Shown here: one piece after another, positions 8,981 to 17,891 of the stretch
How positions within the stretch are numbered: the first letter of the stretch is position 1
Layout: every line of letters begins with the position of its first letter
Origin: CADCWK01 sp035944555
GTDB taxonomy: Bacteria > Chloroflexota > Chloroflexia > Thermomicrobiales > UBA6265
Assembly: GCA_035944555.1 (NCBI GenBank)
Contig: DASZAY010000030.1
Location: 12,083 to 76,082 of the forward strand
DNA: 64,000 bases
Direction: 5' to 3'
Made by a program: the position numbers and the translations under genes
Notes under the pieces: generated by a model
Told to the model about the DNA's origin: nothing
Database searches by the model: none
Seen by the model: only the letters and a program-made list of their open reading frames with translations

Positions 8981-9057
8981 TGGTACCCCCAGCGGGATTC
9001 GAACCCGCGATCTTCACCTTGAAAGGGTGACGTCCTCGGCCGCTAGACTATGGGGGC
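8981..9057 (-). tRNA. tRNA-Glu (anticodon TTC)
   Basis: Full cloverleaf on the minus strand: acceptor GCCCCCA / TGGGGGT with a G1-U72 wobble, D-arm TAGTCTAGCGGCC, anticodon loop CTTTCAA (TTC), T-arm GCGGG-TTCGAAT-CCCGC. Discriminator A73 and CCA are encoded. The 5' 44 nt overlap the 3' end of the comEC frame on the same strand. Confidence 0.95.
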
Positions 9058-10603
9058 CCGGCGAAACGATACCCTCCGGCTTCCGGGGTGTCAACGGCGC
9101 TTCGTGTGTTCGGCCATGATGCCGACCAGCACGGAAGCACTTCCCGACGCCGATCTGAATCGTCTTCCCTGCCCGGCCGAGCCAACGGCGGCCGTCCCGT
9201 GAGACCAGCAAGGTGCATGGGACCGCGAGGACAAACGAAACGACATCGCGCTGCCAGCCACCAGGAAGCTCGACCCACGCGCCGGGCAGACGGGCGAGTG
9301 CCTCAACCAAGGCAAGGATAGCGCTTCCGCCGAAGCCCGCCGTGCTCGCGAGGGCGTCGCCGAGCGGCGGGACCACGATTGCGACCAATGATGCCAGGAA
9401 GGCGAGCGGGAACACCATTCCGACCAGCGGGCCGATCAGGAGGTTCGCCAGCAGGGAGACAGGTGACATGCCTCCGAAAGTCCAGAGCAGGACGGGTAGC
9501 GTGGCTACCTGGGCCGTCGCGGACGAGACGACGGCCAGCCAGGCGGCATCGCGAGCCGATCGGATGTCTACCCCGGCCGAGACAGCGGCGAGCACGATCG
9601 ACGCGACGAACGACAGCTGAAACCCGACGCTCGTGATCAGGCGCGGATCGACGAGCGCCATCCCCGCCGCCGACACCACCGCGGCGGTCAGGAAATCCGG
9701 TCGCCGTCCGAGCGGCACCGCGGCGAGCGCGATCGTGGCCATCAAGGCGGCCCGGACGACCGGGGGCTCCGAGCCGGTCGTCGCGGCATAGACCCAGATC
9801 CCGATCGTTACCAGGAGGAACCATGCGGTGCGTCGCCGGACACCAAGCCACCCGCCCGTCGCTCCGAGGATCAGGACGATGAGCGCGAGGTTGGACCCGC
9901 TGACGGCGGTGATATGGCTCATGCCCGTGACGCGGAATGCCTCGGATGCGTCGTCCGACAGCGCGACGTCATCGCCGACGACGAGGCCGGCCAGCAACAC
10001 GCCACTGTCCCCGGGCACTGCTGTGCGGAGGAACTCCGCAATCCGGTTCCCCGCCCCATGGATGTGCCGCATCAGCCCGTCGCTGGGCTGCTCCACCCAG
10101 ACGCTTCGTCCGAGGACCGTGCCGGAAAGGCCCTGGCCGGTCAGCCACTGACGGTAGCCAGGCGACACATCACCAACCGGCTCAAGCGCGCCGCTCAGGC
10201 CGATCCGGTCGTCGTAGGCGACTGCCGGAAACGCCGGGACGGAGACGCTCACCGAAAAACCAGCGTCCCGCCACCCGCTCGCGGTCCTGACTCGATCGAC
10301 CTGCAGATCAAATCGCTGATAAACGAGGTCGGTTCGAACCGTTGAGGCGACGCGGCCCTCAAAACGATCCGCTGCAATGAGCGGAGTCACATCAACTGGA
10401 GACTGAACGGACGCCTCGCGCGCCGCCCCGCCCATGACAAGCAGGGCCATGACAGTCCCGGCCAGAAGCAACGACCGACGGGAATCGAAGGTTCCCCGTA
10501 GTCCTGCCCACGCACCAGCCACAAGGAGCGGGAGGACCAGGACGGCCTGCCAACCGAGAGTCAGGCCTATCAGCAGCATCGCCCCGCCCCAGACGCCAAG
10601 CAT
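9014..10603 (-). CDS. comEC: ComEC/Rec2 family DNA-uptake channel, short form
   Basis: Polytopic inner-membrane protein forming the channel through which single-stranded DNA enters during transformation. 529 residues: N-terminal membrane helices and DUF4131-like OB region (about 1-190), then the Competence domain with HITAVSGSNLALIV and multiple helices to about residue 450. The C-terminal metallo-beta-lactamase domain of long ComEC proteins is absent, making it a short form. ATG 10603 overlaps the comEA stop (TGATG). The stop codon lies within tRNA-Glu, so the last 14-15 residues are encoded by tRNA sequence, which is odd. Confidence 0.88.
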   Translation of the reverse strand: MLGVWGGAMLLIGLTLGWQAVLVLPLLVAGAWAGLRGTFDSRRSLLLAGTVMALLVMGGAAREASVQSPVDVTPLIAADRFEGRVASTVRTDLVYQRFDLQVDRVRTASGWRDAGFSVSVSVPAFPAVAYDDRIGLSGALEPVGDVSPGYRQWLTGQGLSGTVLGRSVWVEQPSDGLMRHIHGAGNRIAEFLRTAVPGDSGVLLAGLVVGDDVALSDDASEAFRVTGMSHITAVSGSNLALIVLILGATGGWLGVRRRTAWFLLVTIGIWVYAATTGSEPPVVRAALMATIALAAVPLGRRPDFLTAAVVSAAGMALVDPRLITSVGFQLSFVASIVLAAVSAGVDIRSARDAAWLAVVSSATAQVATLPVLLWTFGGMSPVSLLANLLIGPLVGMVFPLAFLASLVAIVVPPLGDALASTAGFGGSAILALVEALARLPGAWVELPGGWQRDVVSFVLAVPCTLLVSRDGRRWLGRAGKTIQIGVGKCFRAGRHHGRTHEAPLTPRKPEGIVSPGPHSLAAEDVTLSR

Positions 10604-11244
10604 CAGACGGTAATCAGTTCGCGGAGTTCGTCGACCATCCTGGGCGAAATGCCGGAGACGTCGTCAAGCTGATCCACGCTGATGAACGCTCCGTGGTCAG
10701 TGCGGTAGGTGATGATCCGGGCTGCGAGGGCCGGTCCGATGCCCGGCAGCGCTTCCAAGGTCACGGCGTCGGCGGTGTTGATGTTGACCAGCGCGTCAGT
10801 GGACTGGACGGTCGCAACCGGTGACGTCCCCTCGGCGACCGGCTCGTCGCCGTCGGTCGTCGAGAGCCCGCCGGCGTCCGCGGGGAAGACAACGGCTGGT
10901 GGCGTGCCAACTGATGCCAGTTCGACGCGCGGGACGGTGATCCGCTCACCGTCCACGAGGAGCCGCGCCATGTTGAGGTCACCGAGCTGCGCATCGGTCA
11001 GCGTCCCGCCAGCGGCATCGATGGCGTGGTGCAGTCGCGCTCCGGGTGGCAACTCGAATGTGCCGGGGCCAAGGACGGCACCGTCGACCATGACGGTCAC
11101 CGTCCGCTCCAGCGCGGTGTCCGTGATCACGATCGGTGGAGCCTGCCGGGCATCGATCAGGCGATAGGCCATGAGGGCGACCGTCGCGCCGAGAGCCAGA
11201 GCGACGACGAGAGCGAGGGTGATGCGACCGGCATTCGCGGCCAT
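10603..11244 (-). CDS. comEA: ComEA-type helix-hairpin-helix DNA-binding protein
   Basis: Membrane-anchored DNA receptor for transformation. 213 residues: transmembrane helix at about 7-28, an SLBB-type domain (about 45-105, VMVDGAVLGPGTFELPPG), an acidic/Thr-Ser linker, and a C-terminal pair of helix-hairpin-helix motifs (VNINTADAVTLEALPGIGPALAARII) that bind DNA backbone. ATG 11244 is chosen because AGGAGA lies 7 nt upstream and the hydrophobic anchor follows directly. It is translationally coupled to comEC. It is divergent from mfd, sharing an intergenic region of about 180 nt. Confidence 0.92.
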   Translation of the reverse strand: MAANAGRITLALVVALALGATVALMAYRLIDARQAPPIVITDTALERTVTVMVDGAVLGPGTFELPPGARLHHAIDAAGGTLTDAQLGDLNMARLLVDGERITVPRVELASVGTPPAVVFPADAGGLSTTDGDEPVAEGTSPVATVQSTDALVNINTADAVTLEALPGIGPALAARIITYRTDHGAFISVDQLDDVSGISPRMVDELRELITV

Positions 11245-11341
11245 CGCGGGTCTCCTGTGTGGCGACTCACCGTATCCGTTGGTGCTCTGAATCTCGGTTG
11301 TGCGGATGCCCGGCAGACGGGTCGTACCGAACACCCGTGCG

Positions 11342-11347
11342 TATACT
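11342..11347 (+). promoter_or_regulatory. Candidate -10 element (TATACT)
   Basis: TATACT 80 bases upstream of the chosen mfd start in the comEA-mfd divergent region. No clear -35. Confidence 0.4.
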
Positions 11348-11427
11348 ACCGGGACGAGCCCGGAGGCGGAATACCGCCTGTCCGGCGCGACCTGTTGATC
11401 CCTCCCAGCCCCCTGATCGGAGTTCCC

Positions 11428-14400
11428 TTGAGTCTTCGCGCGGCCAGCCGGATCCTTCGCGACCTTCCCCAGATTCGCGCCATCCGGGACCACTTCGGCT
11501 CGCTCGCCGACGCGCCGCCGCAGCGGGTCAGCCTCGTGTCGCTGCCACCCGCTGCCCGTGCTCCGCTGATGGCGGCCCTGCTCGACGGTCAGACCGACAC
11601 CGCGCTGATCGTCACCTCGCGTTCCGACCGGGCCGACAGCATCGCTCTGTCGCTCTCCGAGTACCTGCCCTCCGGTCGTCCCGTCCGGGTCTGGCCGGCG
11701 CCGGAAGCGATGCCCTTCGAGCAATTGCCCTTTGATAGCGGTCTCGGAGCCGAGCGGGTAGCGCTCCTGTCACAGCTCAACGCCGGCGGGCCGGACGCCC
11801 CTGCAGCTCTCGTCGTCACGGTGCGCGGCCTGGTCCAGATCGTCATGGCCGCCAGCGAGCTCAAGCGCCAGACCCTGGTCATCCGGGCCGGGCGCCGGCT
11901 CCGGATCGACGACGTCGTGACCTGGGCGACGACCGTCGGCTATACGGTCGTGCCGCTGGTCAACGAGCCGGGGACACTCGCGCGGCGCGGCGGCATCATC
12001 GACATCTTCGTGCCGGGCACGGCGTTCCCAGTCCGGCTCGACTTCTTCGGCGACGAAGTCGACTCGCTGCGGGCGTTCGACCCGCACACGCAGCGCTCGC
12101 AGGAGAAGCTCGACCAGGCGATCCTCCTCCCACCGACCGAGTTGCCCCTCTGGCGGGCGGAACGCGCCTTGCCCGCCCTGCGCTCCCTTGACGACAGCAA
12201 ACTGCGGGACGAGATCCGGACGGAGTGGCGCCGGATGATCGAGCGCGTGGAGCATGGTCAGATTCCGGCTTCGGTCGACCTGCTCGCGCCGTACCTCGTC
12301 CCGGAACGCAGCACGATCATCGACTACTTCCCCCGCAACGCCCTCGTCCTGATCGAGGAACCGCAGGCCATCGACCTCGCGGCGACGTCGATGGTTACGC
12401 ACGCCGGCGAAGTCCAGGTCAGCGCGTTGTCGAATGGGGAGCTGCCGCCGGGTCTCGAGCAGCCGTTCGCCGACTGGGCGGCGGTCGATGCCGCGCTTGG
12501 GAGACATCACCGGATCGCCCTGGGTTCGGCAGCGGGCTTTGCGGAGATCGACGTCCCCGCCCTCGACGACGCCCCACTGTTCGCCGGACGCGTCGACGCG
12601 ATGGTCGATGCCATCGATCACCGGCGATCCCAGGGCTGGTCGGTCTACCTGGCGTCGGATCAGGCCGAGCGCCTGGGCGAGATCCTGGCCGGCCGGTCCA
12701 TCCCGTGGCGTGCCGTCGACCGCGACGAGGACGGCGATCGCGATCCGTCGTCGATCGCCGTCGTCCACTCCGATCTCCCCGTCGGCTGGGAACTCGACGC
12801 TGGCGACGACCGGGTGGTCGTGCTGACGGACTTCGAGATCTTCGGCTTCCACAAGGCGACCCGGCGCTCGTACCGCCGCTCGACCAGCGATGCCGGTTCC
12901 AACGCCGCCGACTTCACGCCGGGGGAGTTCGTCGTCCACATCGACCACGGCATCGCCGAGTTCACCGGGTTGGTCCGGATGGAGACGTCCGGCGTCGAGC
13001 GGGAGTACATGCTCCTCGTCTACGCCAAGGGCGACAAGCTGTACGTTCCGGTCGACCAGAGCGACCGCGTCTCACGCTACACCGGTGGCGGGATCGAGCC
13101 CGTTGCCTCGCGACTCGGCTCCGGCGAGTGGGTGCGGACCAAGCAGCGGGTCCGGAAGGCCATCCGCGAGATGGCGTGGGAACTGATCCAGCTCTACGCA
13201 GAGCGGGAGACCTCGGAGGGCACGACCTACGGCCCCGACGCGCCCTGGGACCGGGAGCTGGAGGAGTCGTTCCCGTTCGAGGAGACCGTCGACCAGCAGA
13301 AGGCGATCGACGACGTCAAGAGTGACATGGAATCGCCCCGGCCAATGGATCGGCTGGTCTGCGGTGACGTCGGCTTTGGCAAGACCGAGGTCGCGCTCCG
13401 GGCCGCCTTCAAGGCGGTCAACGGCGGCAAGCAGGTCGCCGTCCTCGTGCCGACGACGGTCCTCGCCCTTCAGCACTTCGAGACCTTCACCCGGCGGCTC
13501 TCGTCCTATCCCGTCCGGATCGAGATGCTGTCGCGGCTCCGGGACAAGGCCCAGCAGCGCGAGATCCTCAAGGGACTCAAGGCGGGCACCGTCGACATCG
13601 TGATCGGCACGCACCGCGTCGTCCAGGGTGACGTCCAGTTCAAGGATCTCGGGCTGGTCATCGTCGACGAGGAGCAGCGCTTCGGCGTCCGCCAGAAGGA
13701 GTTCCTCAAGCGGTTCCGGACCGCGGTCGACGTCATCAGCATGAGCGCGACACCGATCCCCCGGACCCTGCACATGTCCCTGGCCGGCATCCGCGACATC
13801 AGCGTGATCGACACGGCACCCCAGGCGCGCCTGCCAGTCCGGACGTTCGTGACGGCCTGGAGCGACCACCTGGTCCGTGAGGTGATCCTCCGGGAGCTGG
13901 ACCGCGGTGGGCAGGTCTACTTCATCCACAACCGGGTCCACGACATCGACCGTCTCGCCCACCGCCTGCGGGAACTGGTGCCTGAAGCGCGGATCGGGAT
14001 CGGACACGGGCAGATGGATGAGTCGGTGCTGGAGGACGTGATCCTGTCCTTCGTCCGGCACGATTTCGACGTGCTGCTCTCGACGACGATCATCGAATCC
14101 GGGATCGACATCCCGAATACCAACACGATCGTGATCGACAACGCCGACACGCTCGGCCTGACCCAGCTCTACCAGCTCCGTGGGCGCGTCGGGCGCAGCA
14201 CCCAGCGAGCCTACGCCTACCTGCTCTATCGCGAAGGCAAGGCGCTGTCGGAGATCGCCCAGGAGCGACTGGAGGCCATCCAGGAGGCGACCGAGCTGGG
14301 AGCCGGATTGCGTGTCGCCATGCGGGACATGGAGATCCGTGGCGCCGGCAATATCCTCGGGGCCGAGCAGAGCGGCCATATCGGCTCGATCGGATTCGAC

Positions 14401-15000
14401 CTCTACATCCGGCTCCTTGGCCAGGCCGTGGACGAGATCACCTCGGGTCAGCCGTCCAGCGACCCGAACGCCGTCCTGCTCGACCTGCCGCTGACGGCGC
14501 TGATTCCGGCCAGTTACATCGTCGACACCGAGCTCCGGCTGGCGACCTACCGTCGCATCGCCAGCGTGACCAGCCCGCAGGGACTGGAGGACATGCGGAC
14601 GGAACTCGTCGATCGCTTCGGCGAGGTTCCGGACGAGGTCGAGCACCTGCTGGCGCTGATCGCGGTGCGGCTGCGCTGCGAGGCGCTGGGGATCGAGTCC
14701 GTCGTCGAGCGGGAGCGCGAGATGGTCATCCGGCCTGTCCGGACCGCTGGCCTGGACGGGAAGGCGCTGACCCGGAAGCTCGGCCCAGCAGTCCGGCTGA
14801 CGCCGAACAGCATTCGGGTGCGCCTGGTGGATCTCAGGATCCCGTGGCAGGAGGCGCTGGACGTCATCCTCGACGCCGTCGCCGCGTCGATGCCGGATAT
14901 CAGCGGCCCAGACACGGCGACCGGTGGGACCGGACTGCCGCGATCGCGCGTGCTGGCCGGCGACGCCGAACGGGTTGTGTCGGCCATGCGGCGGGGGTAA
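11428..15000 (+). CDS. mfd: Transcription-repair coupling factor
   Basis: ATP-dependent translocase that removes stalled RNA polymerase and recruits UvrA. About 1190 residues, close to the usual 1150. Order: UvrB-like D1/D2 region (LPSGRPVRVWPAPEAMPFEQ), RNA-polymerase-interacting domain (GEFVVHIDHGIAEFTGL), SF2 helicase with Walker A GDVGFGKTEVALRAA, DEEQRFGV as Walker B/DExx, SATPIPRTLHMSL, then TTIIESGIDIPNTNT and QLYQLRGRVGRS (RecG-type TRG region), and the TRCF C-terminal domain. TTG 11428 follows CGGAG at a good spacing and matches the start of homology; upstream in-frame codons would overlap comEA. Confidence 0.93.
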   Translation: MSLRAASRILRDLPQIRAIRDHFGSLADAPPQRVSLVSLPPAARAPLMAALLDGQTDTALIVTSRSDRADSIALSLSEYLPSGRPVRVWPAPEAMPFEQLPFDSGLGAERVALLSQLNAGGPDAPAALVVTVRGLVQIVMAASELKRQTLVIRAGRRLRIDDVVTWATTVGYTVVPLVNEPGTLARRGGIIDIFVPGTAFPVRLDFFGDEVDSLRAFDPHTQRSQEKLDQAILLPPTELPLWRAERALPALRSLDDSKLRDEIRTEWRRMIERVEHGQIPASVDLLAPYLVPERSTIIDYFPRNALVLIEEPQAIDLAATSMVTHAGEVQVSALSNGELPPGLEQPFADWAAVDAALGRHHRIALGSAAGFAEIDVPALDDAPLFAGRVDAMVDAIDHRRSQGWSVYLASDQAERLGEILAGRSIPWRAVDRDEDGDRDPSSIAVVHSDLPVGWELDAGDDRVVVLTDFEIFGFHKATRRSYRRSTSDAGSNAADFTPGEFVVHIDHGIAEFTGLVRMETSGVEREYMLLVYAKGDKLYVPVDQSDRVSRYTGGGIEPVASRLGSGEWVRTKQRVRKAIREMAWELIQLYAERETSEGTTYGPDAPWDRELEESFPFEETVDQQKAIDDVKSDMESPRPMDRLVCGDVGFGKTEVALRAAFKAVNGGKQVAVLVPTTVLALQHFETFTRRLSSYPVRIEMLSRLRDKAQQREILKGLKAGTVDIVIGTHRVVQGDVQFKDLGLVIVDEEQRFGVRQKEFLKRFRTAVDVISMSATPIPRTLHMSLAGIRDISVIDTAPQARLPVRTFVTAWSDHLVREVILRELDRGGQVYFIHNRVHDIDRLAHRLRELVPEARIGIGHGQMDESVLEDVILSFVRHDFDVLLSTTIIESGIDIPNTNTIVIDNADTLGLTQLYQLRGRVGRSTQRAYAYLLYREGKALSEIAQERLEAIQEATELGAGLRVAMRDMEIRGAGNILGAEQSGHIGSIGFDLYIRLLGQAVDEITSGQPSSDPNAVLLDLPLTALIPASYIVDTELRLATYRRIASVTSPQGLEDMRTELVDRFGEVPDEVEHLLALIAVRLRCEALGIESVVEREREMVIRPVRTAGLDGKALTRKLGPAVRLTPNSIRVRLVDLRIPWQEALDVILDAVAASMPDISGPDTATGGTGLPRSRVLAGDAERVVSAMRRG

Positions 15001-15128
15001 CCATCAGGCGGGAACCCCGGATGGTATGGGGGCGTCCTTTCCCGTGACCGGGTCATTCCGGGCGGGTGAGTAGCCGGAAGGACCGGCAACCTCCCTGTCC
15101 CCGAGCAGCCCATCCGGGGTCTCCTGCA

Positions 15129-16145
15129 ATGCAGCCAACTGACCTGTTCGCGTCCGTCATGGACCGCTCGATCTCCCGCCGCGAAGCCCTCACGGCGGCC
15201 ATCGCACTCGGCGCCCTTTCGCGCGCCAGCATCGCCATCCCGCGTGCGGCTGCCCAGGACGCGACTCCGGCCGCCGACGGGACGCCGGAGTCCGCCTTCA
15301 CCGGCGGGTTCACCGGAGCGGGCTCCACCGAGCGACTGATGGCCCTGGGGCTCCCACTGACTGAGATCACCGTCAGCGAGTCGGGCGTCGACGCGCCGGG
15401 ACAGCTCAACGCGGGCTGGAACCTGATCGGCGTCCGCGGCGTCGCCCCCTACATCGCGTACCTGGACATCCTCCAGTTCCCGGCCGGGCTGGACCTGGAG
15501 ACCGCGACCGCGAAGGCGCTGGACGCCGGCAGCAACGACATCGTCGAGATGGACTGGCACTTCGCCGGCGGGACGAACAGCGACAGCCCGGACGAGTACC
15601 AGTACTTCGCGATCGACCTCCCCGCTGGTGACTACCACATCGCCGCGTCCTACTACGTGCCGGACGGGGCCTCCGAGGAGATCATGACGCTGGTCCCGCT
15701 GACGGTCGCCGATGCCGGGGACAGCGCGACGCCGGCTCCCGCGCCGGTGGCTGACATCCGCCTGGAGATGAACGATGACCTCCGGTACATCGTGTCGCCG
15801 GACCCGGTCCCAACAGGGGATCTGCTCTGGGAACTCGTCAACACCGGTCAGCACATGAGCCACCACTCGGTGATCATCAAGTACCCGGATGGCACCACGG
15901 CGGACCAGATCATCGCCGAATTCTCATCGCTGTTCGCGGGTACCCCACCGGCCGGCGAGCCCCTGGCCGCCCAGGCACTCCCGATCGGGTACGCCGCGCT
16001 CCAGTCGGGCGGAGCCACCACGATGATCGAGCTGAACCTGACGGAGCCGGGCGATGCCTACGCGGTGATCTGCTTCATCATGGACAGCATCGCGATGCGG
16101 CCGCATCTCCTCGACGGCATGGTCACCACCTTCACCGTCGAATAA
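15129..16145 (+). CDS. Tat-exported protein with cupredoxin-like C-terminal domain
   Basis: 338 residues. The twin-arginine motif ISRREALTA (RR 17-18) and a hydrophobic stretch to about residue 36 are followed by AAAQDATPAADGTPES, a likely cleavage site and Ala/Thr/Pro linker. Two similar-sized halves follow; the second (about 210-338) has GDLLWELVNTGQHMSHHSVII and a C-terminal CFIMDS...HLLDGM pattern that resembles a cupredoxin fold with Cys/His/Met ligands, but copper binding is not proven. ATG 15129 gives the full Tat leader; ATG 15159 is an alternative. Function unknown. It stands alone between mfd and a convergent hydrolase. Confidence 0.75.
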   Translation: MQPTDLFASVMDRSISRREALTAAIALGALSRASIAIPRAAAQDATPAADGTPESAFTGGFTGAGSTERLMALGLPLTEITVSESGVDAPGQLNAGWNLIGVRGVAPYIAYLDILQFPAGLDLETATAKALDAGSNDIVEMDWHFAGGTNSDSPDEYQYFAIDLPAGDYHIAASYYVPDGASEEIMTLVPLTVADAGDSATPAPAPVADIRLEMNDDLRYIVSPDPVPTGDLLWELVNTGQHMSHHSVIIKYPDGTTADQIIAEFSSLFAGTPPAGEPLAAQALPIGYAALQSGGATTMIELNLTEPGDAYAVICFIMDSIAMRPHLLDGMVTTFTVE

Positions 16146-16170
16146 CCGCGCAGCGACGAACGGGACAGGC

Positions 16171-16214
16171 ATGAGGAAGGGGCAGGTGAGTTCTCTCACC
16201 TGCCCCTTCCTCAT
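16171..16214. terminator. Bidirectional hairpin between convergent genes
   Basis: Perfect 20-bp inverted repeat around a TTCT loop, between the exported protein (+) and the hydrolase (-). Confidence 0.8.
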
Positions 16215-16234
16215 TCAATCCATATTGCCGCGAC

Positions 16235-17803
16235 CTACGGGACGAGGAACTCGATCGTCTCCTCGTCGACGCAGGAGAAGTCCGGCTCCTCGGCAGGGTC
16301 GGCCAGGAAGTCGATCGTGCCAGCCATCAGGCAGTCCTCACTGAACCCGATCGGGGTGTGTCCGAGGACCGGATCGGTGACGACGTAGCTGTTTGGTAGC
16401 GTTTCCGCGACCTGCTCGGCGCCGGAGGGCGGGGTGATCGGATCGAACGCGCCCGATACCAGCAAGGCGGGGATGTCCGATTCCACCGGCGCGATGATGT
16501 CCTCGTCACTCGCCTCGAGATCAAAGACGTCGCAGATGTCGAGATACCCCTGAGGATCGAGTCCGGATCCGTACTCCTCGATGCCCGGGATGACGTCGGC
16601 CTCGGCAACCTCGTCCTCGTAGGCGTCAGCCGACTCGAACGCGAGCCAGTCCTGGCAGGAGACGCTGAAGTAGGTACCCGTCGCCGACGAGGTGGTCGAG
16701 AGCAGCGGCAGTAGCGTATCCAGCGCCTCATAGACTCCCGCGTCCGTCAGGGCGATCAGGGCTGGCACCTGCCCGACCAGGATCCCGCTGAACAGCATCT
16801 GGTACAGGATCGAGTTGAAGGTATTGGGGTCCACCGCGACATCGGTCTCTTCGCCAGTGGTCAAGTCCTCGAACGACGACTCGTACGGCTCGTCCTCGAG
16901 CGTCGCGAGGACATCGGCGTAGGTCTGCTCGAGATCAGGGAACGCGTCGTCGCAATCGGCGTCGTCCGCACACAGCTCGAAGGCAAGGCGGAGGGAATCG
17001 CTGAAGCCGATCGTCGCGGTGGCCAGGAACGGCTGGTCGGGCGCCACGACGGATTCGAGAACGACGCTGCTGATCGCGTCTTCAGGTAGGACGCGCATCG
17101 CTTCCAGGGCGAGGCGGGTGCCGTACGACTGGCCCCAGAGCGAGACCGAGTCGAACCCGAGTGCCTGGCTGATGGAGAGGATGTCGTAGGCGGATTCGGT
17201 GGTCGTGAATGCCTCGAGGTCGATGTCCTCGTCCTCGAACTGGTCGACGCAGGCCTGGGCATACCCGGCGATGTCGTCGTCGGCGATGTCCTCGGCACCG
17301 GGCAGCGGCTCATCCTCACCCGGTTCGATATCACCCGGGCAGAACAGCCCGGGCGAGGAATACCCCGTCCCACGCTGGTCGAAGACGACGACCGTCCGGT
17401 CCTCGAGGATTGGCGCGTAGGACCCGAAGGAACTCGGTGCGAAGAACTCGACGAGGACGGCCGAGTCACCACCCGGCCCGCCGTTGAGCATGAACACCGG
17501 GTCGCTGACGGGATCCTCCACGTCGGGGTTGATCACGCCGACCGCGAGCTGGGCCGTCTCGCCATCCGGGTCGTCATGGAACAGAGGAACGGTCACGACA
17601 CCGCAGACGATGTCCTCCCCTTCCTCGAGGTTCCGCGGGAGATCCCACCAGCAGGGACTCTCGATGAACTCGGCGTCCGATTCGCTCGCCGTGCCGGGTG
17701 TGCCAGCGGGCGACGTCCCGGCGGCGACCACCCAGGCCGGCGCGGCGGACAGGACGAGTGCGGGAACCAGCAACAACGCGATGACGAGCCGCAAACGTCT
17801 CAT
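16235..17803 (-). CDS. Secreted alpha/beta-hydrolase, tripeptidyl aminopeptidase (TAP) type
   Basis: 522 residues with a Sec-type signal peptide (basic MRRLR, hydrophobic core to about 27). Alpha/beta-hydrolase fold: oxyanion-hole region LNGGPGGDS (about 107-114), FDQRGTGYSSPG, nucleophile elbow GQSYG with S226, and a C-terminal TAP-like segment with SGAFDPITPP (catalytic Asp) and GHTPIG (catalytic His). The family removes N-terminal peptides or acts on prolyl substrates in the periplasm or outside the cell. The mature N-terminus is rich in Gly/Thr/Pro. The gene is 88 nt downstream of mutS2 on the same strand. Confidence 0.88.
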   Translation of the reverse strand: MRRLRLVIALLLVPALVLSAAPAWVVAAGTSPAGTPGTASESDAEFIESPCWWDLPRNLEEGEDIVCGVVTVPLFHDDPDGETAQLAVGVINPDVEDPVSDPVFMLNGGPGGDSAVLVEFFAPSSFGSYAPILEDRTVVVFDQRGTGYSSPGLFCPGDIEPGEDEPLPGAEDIADDDIAGYAQACVDQFEDEDIDLEAFTTTESAYDILSISQALGFDSVSLWGQSYGTRLALEAMRVLPEDAISSVVLESVVAPDQPFLATATIGFSDSLRLAFELCADDADCDDAFPDLEQTYADVLATLEDEPYESSFEDLTTGEETDVAVDPNTFNSILYQMLFSGILVGQVPALIALTDAGVYEALDTLLPLLSTTSSATGTYFSVSCQDWLAFESADAYEDEVAEADVIPGIEEYGSGLDPQGYLDICDVFDLEASDEDIIAPVESDIPALLVSGAFDPITPPSGAEQVAETLPNSYVVTDPVLGHTPIGFSEDCLMAGTIDFLADPAEEPDFSCVDEETIEFLVP

Positions 17804-17891
17804 CCTGCTACTCCTGCCCGGTTGACGGGTCGCTTACGTCCAGGTCGGGTCCGTCATTGACTCGGAGGACTGTCATCCAGCCCCTGCTGCA

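Noticed and set aside
7278..9119. Long plus-strand frame across the nucleotidyltransferase, cupin and tRNA-Glu
   Set aside because: Runs antisense through three clear genes and reads through a tRNA.
11026..11427. In-frame N-terminal extension of mfd
   Set aside because: Would overlap comEA and carries no homology; the TTG at 11428 has a ribosome-binding site and fits the usual protein length.
13072..14646. Long minus-strand frame inside mfd
   Set aside because: Antisense to the conserved helicase motifs of mfd; no independent start signal or domain.
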